From the NCBI RefSeq assembly GCF_013184545.1, contig NZ_JAAOJA010000024.1, forward strand, positions 1-41,630: DNA of 41,630 nucleotides, read 5' to 3'. The position numbers and the translations under genes are program-made. This document shows, in pieces, positions 35,084 through 41,630 of the stretch. Numbering within the stretch: position 1 is the stretch's first letter; every line of letters begins with the position of its first letter. The notes beneath the pieces were generated by a model. The model did no database searches, was not told where the DNA came from, and worked only from the letters and a program-made list of their open reading frames with translations. Source of the DNA: Pseudomonas tumuqii (GTDB lineage: Bacteria; Pseudomonadota; Gammaproteobacteria; Pseudomonadales; Pseudomonadaceae).

Positions 35084-37537
35084 ATGAAAAAACTCAAGCT
35101 GGTAATGATCGGTAATGGCATGGCCGGAGTGCGTACCCTCGAAGAGCTGATCAAGCTCGCTCCCGATCTCTACGACATCACGGTATTCGGCGCCGAACCG
35201 CACCCGAACTACAACCGCATCCTGCTTTCCCCGGTATTGGCCGGCGAGCAGACCTTCGAAGAGATCGTGCTCAACGACCTCAACTGGTACGTCGACAACG
35301 GCATCAAGCTGCTGCTCGGCCGCAAAGTGGTCAAGATCGACCGCAAGGCCCGCGTAGTCGTGGCCGATGACGGCAGCGAGGCCGAATATGATCGCCTGCT
35401 CATCGCCACCGGCTCCAACCCCTTTATCCTGCCGATTCCGGGAAAGGACCTGCAGGGCGTGATCGGCTACCGCGATATCGCCGACACCCAGATGATGATG
35501 GACACCGCCAAGACCCATAAGCATGCGGTGGTCATCGGTGGCGGCCTGCTCGGCCTGGAGGCGGCCAACGGCCTCAAGCTGCGCGGCATGGACGTGACCG
35601 TGGTGCACATCGGCGACTGGTTGCTCGAGCGTCAGCTCGATGTCACCGCCGGCCGCCTGCTGCAGAAGTCCCTGGAAGACCGCGGCCTGAAGTTCCTCCT
35701 GCCCAAGCACACCGCCGAGCTGCTGGACAACGGCGAAGGCCGGGTCTGCGCGGTGAAGTTCAAGGACGGCGAGGTGATTCCCGCCGACCTGGTGGTGATG
35801 GCCGCCGGCATCCGCCCCAACAGCGACCTGGCGGAACAGTCCGGGATCGCCTGCAACCGCGGCATCCTGGTCAACGACACCATGCAGACCTTCGACCCGC
35901 GGGTCTACGCGATCGGCGAATGCGCCAGCCACCGCGGTATCGCCTACGGCCTGGTGGCGCCGCTGTTCGAACAGGCCAAGGTCTGTGCCAACCACCTGGC
36001 CCAGCTCGGCTTCGCCCGCTACCAGGGCTCGGTGACCTCGACCAAACTGAAGGTCACCGGCATCGACCTGTTCTCCGCCGGCGAATTCATGGGCGCCGAA
36101 GGCACCGAGACCATCACCCTGTCCGACCCCATCGGCGGCGTGTACAAGAAGCTGGTGATCAAGGATGACGTGCTGGTCGGCGCCTGCCTGTATGGCGACA
36201 CCGCCGACGGCGGCTGGTACTTCCGGCAGATCCGCGAGAACCACAACGTCAGCGAGATCCGCGATCACCTGATGTTCGGCGAAAATGCCATTGGCGACGC
36301 CGGCCACCAGGGCCAGAGCAGCGCCGCCAGCATGCCCGACGACATGGAAGTGTGCGGCTGCAACGGCGTGTGCAAGGGCACCATCGTCAAAGCCATCCAG
36401 GAGAACGGCCTGTTCAGCGTCGACGACGTGAAGAAACACACCAAAGCCGCCAGCTCCTGCGGCTCCTGCGCCGGCCTGGTCGAGCAGATTCTGATCAACA
36501 CCGTGGGCGGCGCGGCAGATGTGAAGCCGAAGAGCGAGAAAGCCATCTGCGGATGCAGCGACCTCAACCATGGGCAGATCCGCAAGGCCATCCGCGAAGA
36601 GCACCTGACCAGCATCCCGGCGACCATGACCTTCCTCAACTGGAGCACACCGAACGGCTGCGCCACCTGCCGTCCGGCCCTGAATTACTACCTGATTTCC
36701 ACCTGGCCGGGTGAAGCCAAGGACGACCCGCAGTCGCGCTTCATCAACGAGCGCGCCCACGCCAACATCCAGAAGGACGGCACCTACTCCGTTATTCCGC
36801 GGATGTGGGGCGGCGTGACCAACGCCGCCGAGCTGCGTCGCATCGCCGATGTCGCCGACAAGTACAAGGTGCCGATGGTCAAGGTCACCGGCGGCCAGCG
36901 CATCGACCTGCTGGGGATCAAGAAGGACGACCTGCCGGGCGTGTGGAAGGACCTCGACATGCCGTCCGGCCATGCCTACGGCAAATCCATCCGTACCGTG
37001 AAGACCTGCGTCGGCAGCGAGTTCTGCCGCTTCGGCACGCAGAACTCGACGCAGATGGGCATCGACCTGGAACACGCGCTGTTCAACATGTGGTCGCCGC
37101 ACAAGGTCAAGCTGGCGGTCTCCGGGTGCCCGCGCAACTGTGCCGAATCCGGGATCAAGGACGTCGGCATCATCGGCGTCGACTCCGGCTGGGAGCTCTA
37201 TATCGGCGGCAACGGCGGGATCAAGACCGAGGCCGGCGAGTTCTTCGTCAAGCTCAAGAGCGCCGAAGAGGTCATGGAATACAGCCTGGCCTTCCTCCAG
37301 CTCTACCGCGAGGAAGCCTTCTACCTCGAACGCACCGTGCACTACATGCAGCGCGTGGGCATGGAGCACATCAAGAAAGCCGTGCTGGAAAATGCCGAGA
37401 AGCGCAAGGCACTGCACGCTCGCCTGTTGTTCTCGCTGTCCTTCGAGCAGGACCCGTGGAAAGAACAGCTGGCCAAACCGCAACTGAAGAAAGAATTCGA
37501 CCGCATCGCCCTGCGCGATCTGGAGGTGCAAGCATGA
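35084..37537 (+). CDS. nirB: NirB, assimilatory nitrite reductase large subunit
   Basis: An 817-residue protein. The FAD/NAD(P)H domains (1-300; MIGNGMAGVRTLEEL, VIGGGLLGLEAANGL, YAIGECASH) lead to two BFD-like [2Fe-2S] segments (VCGCNGVCKG...SCGSCAG; CGCSDLNHGQ...NGCATC, about 420-540). The siroheme/[4Fe-4S] reductase domain has TCVGSEFCRFG (C-x5-C) and SGCPRNC (C-x3-C). It reduces nitrite to ammonium with six electrons from NAD(P)H in the cytosol. GTGAGGAACC precedes ATG 35084. It heads the operon nirB-nirD-nasC-cobA and depends on the leader upstream. Confidence 0.97.
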   Translation: MKKLKLVMIGNGMAGVRTLEELIKLAPDLYDITVFGAEPHPNYNRILLSPVLAGEQTFEEIVLNDLNWYVDNGIKLLLGRKVVKIDRKARVVVADDGSEAEYDRLLIATGSNPFILPIPGKDLQGVIGYRDIADTQMMMDTAKTHKHAVVIGGGLLGLEAANGLKLRGMDVTVVHIGDWLLERQLDVTAGRLLQKSLEDRGLKFLLPKHTAELLDNGEGRVCAVKFKDGEVIPADLVVMAAGIRPNSDLAEQSGIACNRGILVNDTMQTFDPRVYAIGECASHRGIAYGLVAPLFEQAKVCANHLAQLGFARYQGSVTSTKLKVTGIDLFSAGEFMGAEGTETITLSDPIGGVYKKLVIKDDVLVGACLYGDTADGGWYFRQIRENHNVSEIRDHLMFGENAIGDAGHQGQSSAASMPDDMEVCGCNGVCKGTIVKAIQENGLFSVDDVKKHTKAASSCGSCAGLVEQILINTVGGAADVKPKSEKAICGCSDLNHGQIRKAIREEHLTSIPATMTFLNWSTPNGCATCRPALNYYLISTWPGEAKDDPQSRFINERAHANIQKDGTYSVIPRMWGGVTNAAELRRIADVADKYKVPMVKVTGGQRIDLLGIKKDDLPGVWKDLDMPSGHAYGKSIRTVKTCVGSEFCRFGTQNSTQMGIDLEHALFNMWSPHKVKLAVSGCPRNCAESGIKDVGIIGVDSGWELYIGGNGGIKTEAGEFFVKLKSAEEVMEYSLAFLQLYREEAFYLERTVHYMQRVGMEHIKKAVLENAEKRKALHARLLFSLSFEQDPWKEQLAKPQLKKEFDRIALRDLEVQA

Positions 37538-37863
37538 GCTGGCTGGATATCTGCGCCCTGGAAGAAATCAACCCGCTGGGTTCGCGCATAGTCGCCGGGC
37601 CCAAGGGCGACATCGCGATCTTCCGCACCTCGACCGATGAGGTGTTCGCCCTCGACGACCGCTGCCCGCACAAGGGTGGGCCGCTATCCCAAGGCCTGGT
37701 CTATGGCAAGCGCGTGGCCTGCCCGCTGCATAACTGGCAGATCGAGCTCGATTCCGGCCAAGCGGTGGCGCCGGACGTCGGTTGCGCGCACCGGCATGAA
37801 GCCAAGGTCGAGAACGGCCGCGTGCTGCTGACCCTGAATACCGCCACCGAATGTGCCCGATAG
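37534..37863 (+). CDS. nirD: NirD, nitrite reductase small subunit (Rieske-like)
   Basis: A 109-residue Rieske-fold protein that pairs with NirB. C44-x-H46 and C63-x2-H66 (DDRCPHKGGPL, VACPLHNWQ) are all kept, whereas some NirD proteins have lost cluster ligands, so this one can probably hold a [2Fe-2S] cluster. ATGA overlap with nirB. Confidence 0.94.
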   Translation: MSWLDICALEEINPLGSRIVAGPKGDIAIFRTSTDEVFALDDRCPHKGGPLSQGLVYGKRVACPLHNWQIELDSGQAVAPDVGCAHRHEAKVENGRVLLTLNTATECAR

Positions 37864-37870
37864 GTCATTG

Positions 37871-37900
37871 GTAGGCCGCGCCCCGCACGGTGCGGCCTAC
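37871..37900 (+). other. Intercistronic hairpin nirD-nasC
   Basis: Perfect 9-bp stem GTAGGCCGC / GCGGCCTAC around 12 bases, in the 62-base gap. It has no U-tract. It may set relative expression of nirBD and the reductase. Confidence 0.55.
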
Positions 37901-37925
37901 AGGATTACCGCAGAGAGATGACGCC

Positions 37926-40643
37926 ATGACCCAATCCCATCAGATCACCGCCTCCACCTGCTGCTATTGCGGCGTGGGCTGTGGCGTGCTGATCGAACAC
38001 GATGACGAGAAGATCCTCGGCGTCCAGGGCGATCCCGAGCACCCGGCCAATTTCGGCAAGCTGTGCAGCAAGGGTTCGACCCTGCACCTGACCGGCGATC
38101 TCGACGCCCGCGCGCTCTACCCCGAGCTGCGCCTGGGCAAAGGCCTGGCGCGTTCGCGCACGGACTGGGACAGCGCCCTGGATCACGCCGCCAACGTCTT
38201 CGCCGAGACCATCCGCGAACATGGCCCGGACAGCGTCGCCTTCTACATCTCCGGCCAGCTGCTGACCGAGGACTACTACGCCTTCAACAAGCTGGCCCGC
38301 GCCCTGGTCGGCACCAACAATATCGACAGCAACTCGCGCCTGTGCATGTCGTCGGCCGTGGTCGGCTACAAGCGCAGCCTCGGCGCTGATGCGCCGCCGT
38401 GCAACTACGAGGACATCGAGCAGAGTGACTGCGTACTGATCGCCGGCAGCAACATGGCCTTCGCCCACCCGGTGCTGTTCCGCCGCCTGGAAGAAGCCAA
38501 GGCCAAGCGCCCGGACATGCAGATCATCGTCATCGACCCGCGACGCACCGACACCTGCGACCTGGCCGACCTGCACCTGCCGATAATTCCGGGCAGCGAT
38601 GTCGCGCTGTTCCATGGCATCCTGCATATCCTGATGTGGGAAGGCTGGATCGACCGCGCCTATATCGACGCCCACACCCAGGGCTTCGATGCCTTGAAAA
38701 CCCTGGTGCGCGACTACAGCCCGCAGATGGTCAGCGAGTTGTGCGGCATCAGCCAGGACAGCCTGCAGCAGTGCGCGCGAATGATCGGCAGCGCGCCGAG
38801 CTTCCTCTCGCTCTGGTGCATGGGCCTCAACCAGTCGAGCAGCGGCAGCGCCAAGAACAGCGCGCTGATCAACCTGCACCTGGCCACCGGGCAGATCGGC
38901 AAGCCGGGCGCAGGCCCCTTCTCCCTGACCGGCCAACCGAATGCCATGGGCGGTCGCGAAACCGGCAGTCTATCCAACCTGCTGCCGGGCCATCGCGATG
39001 CCGCCAACCCGCAGCACCGTGCCGAAGTCGCCCGGCACTGGGGCGTCGACGCCCTGCCGGACAGCACCGGCCTGACCGCCATCGAGCTGTTCGAAGCGGT
39101 GCGGGTCGGCAAGATCAAGGCCCTGTGGATCGCCTGCACCAACCCGGCGCAATCGCTGCCCGACCAGAACAAGGTGCATGAAGCGCTGGCCACCTGCCCG
39201 TTCGTGGTGGTGCAGGAAGCCTTCTTCACCACCGAGACCTGCCACTACGCCGACCTGCTGCTGCCCGCCGCCAGCTGGGGCGAGAAGGAAGGTACGGTGA
39301 CCAACTCCGAGCGTCGCGTCAGCCATGTGCGCCGCGCCGTGCCAGCACCCGCAGAGGCGCGGCCGGATTGGGCGATCACCAGTGATTTCGCCCGTCGCCT
39401 GGAAAAACTGCTGCGCCCCGGCCTGCCCAGCCTGTTCGACTTCGACAACCCGCAAGCACTGTTCGAAGAGTACAAACACCTGACCGCCAAGCGCGACCTC
39501 GATCTCTCGGGGCTCAGCTACGCGATTCTGGACAACCAAGGTCCCCAGCAATGGCCGTTCCCGGCCGGCGCTACCCAGGGCACCGAACGCCTGTATGGCG
39601 ACAGCCGGTTCCCCACCGAGAACGGCCGCGCGCGGTTTCATGCCGACCCCTATCGGGCACCCAAGGAAAAACGCGACGCCCGCTTTACCCTGACCCTCAA
39701 TACCGGCCGCCTGCGCGATCAGTGGCACGGCATGAGCCGCACCGGCACCGCCGCTCGCCTGTTCGGCCATGTCGAAGAGGCAGCGCTCAGCCTGCACCCG
39801 GACGAACTGCGGCGCCTGCGCCTGCAAGCCGGCGACCTGGTCAAGGTGCGCAGCCGCCGCGGTAGCCTGATTGTGCAGGTACAGGCCGACGAGGCGATTC
39901 GCTCCGGTCAGGCCTATCTGCCCATGCACTGGGGCAACCGCTTTCTCAAGGGCCTGGGCACCAACGTGCTGACCCTGCCGGCCTTCGACCCGCTGTCCAA
40001 GCAGCCCGAGCTCAAGCACGCCGGCATCCAGGTGGAAAAGGTCGATCTGCCCTGGCAGTTGTTCGCCCTGGTCGAAGGCGACGTGCAGAAGCGTTTCGAG
40101 GCATTGCGCCCGCTGTTCGAGTCCTTCGCCTACGCCAACCTCAGCCTCACTGGCCGTGAGCGCCCGGCCCTGGTCATCCGTGCGGCAAGCGCGGTAGCGC
40201 CCGAGGCCGAACTGCTGGCACAGATCGATCAATTGCTGGGCCTGCACGAAGGGCCAGTACTGGCCTACGACGACCCACGCCGGGCGGTTGGCAAACGGGT
40301 ACGCATCGAGGACGGCCGCATCACCGCCATCCGCCTGGCCGGCGAGACCGCGGCCCGCGACTGGCTGAAGAGTCTGTGGAGCGAAGGCCAGGCCGATGCC
40401 GACCTGCGCCGCTGGCTCCTGGCGCCACTGTCCACCCCACCGGGTGCTGCCGCGGGCAAGAAGCCCGGCAAGACCCTGTGCAACTGCCTGAACGTCAGCG
40501 AAGAAGCCGTGTGCAGCGGCATTAGCCGGGGCCTCGACCTCGATGGACTGAAGCAGGAGCTGAAATGCGGCACCAGCTGTGGTTCTTGCGTACCGGAAAT
40601 CAGACGACTGCTGGCCAACCCGCCCGTAGTGCTAAACGCATAA
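37926..40643 (+). CDS. nasC: Assimilatory nitrate reductase catalytic subunit (Mo-bisMGD)
   Basis: A 905-residue molybdopterin oxidoreductase. The N-terminal [4Fe-4S] site is C12-x2-C15-x3-C19-x27-C47. The molybdopterin domains follow (NSRLCMSSAVVGYKRSLG, IVIDPRRTDTCDLADLHL, TGQPNAMGGRETGSLSNLLPGHR, and the C-terminal binding domain near TGRLRDQWHGMSRTG). A BFD-like [2Fe-2S] domain ends the protein (about 860-905; LCNCLNVSEEAVC...CGTSCGSCVPEI), as in NasA of Klebsiella, where it accepts electrons. No signal peptide: cytoplasmic. ATG 37926 chosen by fold start. Naming varies (nasA in enterics, nasC or PA1779 in Pseudomonas). Confidence 0.95.
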   Translation: MTQSHQITASTCCYCGVGCGVLIEHDDEKILGVQGDPEHPANFGKLCSKGSTLHLTGDLDARALYPELRLGKGLARSRTDWDSALDHAANVFAETIREHGPDSVAFYISGQLLTEDYYAFNKLARALVGTNNIDSNSRLCMSSAVVGYKRSLGADAPPCNYEDIEQSDCVLIAGSNMAFAHPVLFRRLEEAKAKRPDMQIIVIDPRRTDTCDLADLHLPIIPGSDVALFHGILHILMWEGWIDRAYIDAHTQGFDALKTLVRDYSPQMVSELCGISQDSLQQCARMIGSAPSFLSLWCMGLNQSSSGSAKNSALINLHLATGQIGKPGAGPFSLTGQPNAMGGRETGSLSNLLPGHRDAANPQHRAEVARHWGVDALPDSTGLTAIELFEAVRVGKIKALWIACTNPAQSLPDQNKVHEALATCPFVVVQEAFFTTETCHYADLLLPAASWGEKEGTVTNSERRVSHVRRAVPAPAEARPDWAITSDFARRLEKLLRPGLPSLFDFDNPQALFEEYKHLTAKRDLDLSGLSYAILDNQGPQQWPFPAGATQGTERLYGDSRFPTENGRARFHADPYRAPKEKRDARFTLTLNTGRLRDQWHGMSRTGTAARLFGHVEEAALSLHPDELRRLRLQAGDLVKVRSRRGSLIVQVQADEAIRSGQAYLPMHWGNRFLKGLGTNVLTLPAFDPLSKQPELKHAGIQVEKVDLPWQLFALVEGDVQKRFEALRPLFESFAYANLSLTGRERPALVIRAASAVAPEAELLAQIDQLLGLHEGPVLAYDDPRRAVGKRVRIEDGRITAIRLAGETAARDWLKSLWSEGQADADLRRWLLAPLSTPPGAAAGKKPGKTLCNCLNVSEEAVCSGISRGLDLDGLKQELKCGTSCGSCVPEIRRLLANPPVVLNA

Positions 40644-40644
40644 G

Positions 40645-40715
40645 CGTAGGGTGCGTGGGGCCGTCCAGGCCATGCGCACCAACCTGAAACACCGGTGCGC
40701 ACGACGCACCCTACG
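40645..40715. repeat. Palindromic CGTAGG-family element between nasC and cobA
   Basis: Outer inverted repeat CGTAGGGTGCGT (40645-40656) / ACGCACCCTACG (40704-40715), with an inner TGCGCACC (40673-40680) / GGTGCGCA (40694-40701). The ends resemble those of the element at 11914-12067 (CGTAGGATGGGT). It is transcribed within the operon and must form a strong RNA hairpin ahead of cobA. Confidence 0.75.
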
Positions 40716-40729
40716 ACGAGGAATCTGAT

Positions 40730-41467
40730 ATGAGCGCAAAAGTCTGGCTGGTAGGCGCCGGCCCGGGTGACCCGGAGCTGTTGACGCTCAAGGCGGTAAA
40801 AGCGTTGCGTCAGGCGGAGATCGTGATGATCGACGACCTGGTCAACCCGGCGGTGCTGGAACACTGCCCAACCGCACGCATAGTCCCGGTGGGCAAGCGC
40901 GGTGGCTGCCGCTCGACACCGCAGGCCTTTATCCATCGCCTGATGTTGCGCTATGCGCGCCAGGGCAAGTGCGTGGTACGCCTGAAGGGCGGCGATCCGT
41001 GCATTTTCGGCCGTGGCAGCGAAGAGGTCGACTGGCTGCAGCAGCACGGTATCGAAGTGGAGATGGTCAATGGCATCACCGCGGGCCTGGCCGGCGCCAC
41101 CAACTGCGGCATCCCCCTGACCCTGCGCGGCGTTGCCCGTGGCGTGACCCTGGTCACCGCCCACACCCAGGACGACAGCACGCTCAACTGGCAAGCCCTG
41201 GCTCAGGGGGGCACCACCCTTGTGGTGTATATGGGAGTGGCCAAGCTGGCGGACATCCGCGATAGCCTGCTGGCCGGCGGCATGTGCGCCGACATGCCGG
41301 TGGCGATGATCGAGAACGCCTCGCTGCCGCACCAGCGCGAATGCCGCAGTTCACTGGCGGCGATGCAACACGATGCCCTGGCCTTTCAGCTGAAAAGCCC
41401 GGCCATCCTGGTGATTGGTGAAGTCGCCGGCGGACACCAAGCACAAGCCATCGCCGCGATTGCCTGA
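40730..41467 (+). CDS. cobA: Uroporphyrinogen-III C-methyltransferase (SUMT)
   Basis: A 245-residue methyltransferase: VWLVGAGPGDPELLTLKAVKAL, IDDLV, RLKGGDPCIFGRGSEEVDWL, NGITAGLAGATNCGIPLT. It methylates uroporphyrinogen III at C2 and C7 with SAM to precorrin-2, the branch point to siroheme and cobalamin. In this operon it serves the siroheme need of NirB. It has one SUMT domain only, without the CysG dehydrogenase/chelatase part. GACGAGGAATCTGAT precedes ATG 40730. Last gene of the operon, followed by a terminator. Confidence 0.95.
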   Translation: MSAKVWLVGAGPGDPELLTLKAVKALRQAEIVMIDDLVNPAVLEHCPTARIVPVGKRGGCRSTPQAFIHRLMLRYARQGKCVVRLKGGDPCIFGRGSEEVDWLQQHGIEVEMVNGITAGLAGATNCGIPLTLRGVARGVTLVTAHTQDDSTLNWQALAQGGTTLVVYMGVAKLADIRDSLLAGGMCADMPVAMIENASLPHQRECRSSLAAMQHDALAFQLKSPAILVIGEVAGGHQAQAIAAIA

Positions 41468-41485
41468 GCCCTGCGAGTTTTTCTT

Positions 41486-41509
41486 GCCCGGCCTGCGCCG
41501 GGCTTTTTT
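41486..41509 (+). terminator. Intrinsic terminator of the nirBD-nasC-cobA operon
   Basis: Perfect 7-bp stem GCCCGGC / GCCGGGC with loop CTGC, then six T (41504-41509). It lies 18 bases after the cobA stop. Confidence 0.93.
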
Positions 41510-41514
41510 CTGGA

Positions 41515-41630
41515 ATCGAGTAGGAGACGGCTTCACAGCCGCCGTCCTCTCACACCACCGTACGTACGGTTCCGTATACGGCGGTTCAGGTTATGCAGCT
41601 AAGCCGGTTTATCGTATCCAGTATCGAGAC
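41515..41630 (-). mobile_element. Group II intron, 3' end (domains V and VI), continuing beyond the window
   Basis: On the minus strand, domain V is recognisable at about 41586-41554: ACCGCCGTATACGG pairs with CCGTACGTACGGTGGT around a GAAC-like loop, with the CGC catalytic triad in its 5' strand. Domain VI follows (GACGGC...GCCGTC, 41546-41526). The sequence ends CTCCTACTCGAT, with a candidate branch A seven to eight bases before the end and an AY 3' terminus at about 41515. The intron-encoded protein, if present, lies outside the window. The 3' exon begins at the cobA terminator region, so no gene is broken. Confidence 0.78.

Noticed and set aside
34970..37531. A long open frame (853 codons) on the minus strand opposite nirB
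   Set aside because: Same cause: antisense shadow of nirB. It would also run through the nirB leader and has no family features.

Overview
The window reads as chromosomal DNA of a Pseudomonas species (gammaproteobacterium). It is GC-rich, with Shine-Dalgarno-led genes, many ATGA stop/start overlaps and sigma-54 promoters. The gene order at both ends (acnB, nasS, nasT, a PL7 lyase; then nasA, a PP2C/kinase gene, nirB, nirD, nitrate reductase, cobA) matches what I recall of the P. aeruginosa PA1787-PA1778 neighbourhood. Relative to that remembered order, about 27 kb (roughly 4.0-31 kb) lies between the PL7 lyase and nasA.

Layout. 1-3988: 3' end of acnB, a small DUF903 lipoprotein, the nitrate/nitrite sensor pair nasS-nasT and a secreted PL7 alginate lyase. 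4126-6413: alaC-type aminotransferase, a lipoprotein, and a small gene behind a perfect LexA-type box. 6414-10361: long regulatory region and the nrtABC nitrate ABC transporter. 10592-11851: a second, leaderless PL7 lyase and a 4HBT thioesterase. 12133-19469: a SUF Fe-S assembly locus (sufR divergent from a Rieske ferredoxin gene, then sufB-C-D-S-U and a SufA-like/SufT fusion). 19508-25036: a thioredoxin-like DUF255 protein, a PEBP-family protein, and the reverse transsulfuration pair (cystathionine beta-synthase, cystathionine gamma-lyase/synthase). 25343-30394: a caa3-type cytochrome c oxidase whose subunit II carries two cytochrome c domains, with two subunit III genes and a subunit IV. 30427-30981: a conserved inner-membrane protein. 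31395-41467: nasA (MFS nitrate uptake), a PP2C phosphatase-kinase fusion, nirBD, the assimilatory nitrate reductase and cobA (siroheme branch). From about 41515 to the end lies the 3' end of a group II intron in reverse orientation.

How it works together. Both ends of the window form one nitrate assimilation system: nitrate enters by NrtABC and NasA, is reduced by the molybdenum nitrate reductase, and nitrite is reduced by siroheme NirBD, with CobA making the siroheme precursor. NasS/NasT is the switch. The most informative signal is that all three transport/reduction units (nrtABC, nasA, nirB) carry the same module: a GG-N10-GC sigma-54 promoter, then a leader with two hexaloop hairpins of the ANTAR type (A at loop position 1, G at 4), the second overlapping the 5' arm of an intrinsic terminator. 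The second hexaloop is AAAGAC, AAAGAC and AAAGGC in the three leaders. The nasA leader has a further strong terminator downstream of the first.

Other notable points: an A-type-carrier/SufT fusion with no cysteine in its A-type half, a SUF operon with actinobacterium-like gene content, two families of small palindromic/MITE-like repeats, and two long perfect inverted repeats between nasA and the kinase gene. No tRNA, rRNA or CRISPR array was seen. All functional calls come from reading motifs; no database search was run.
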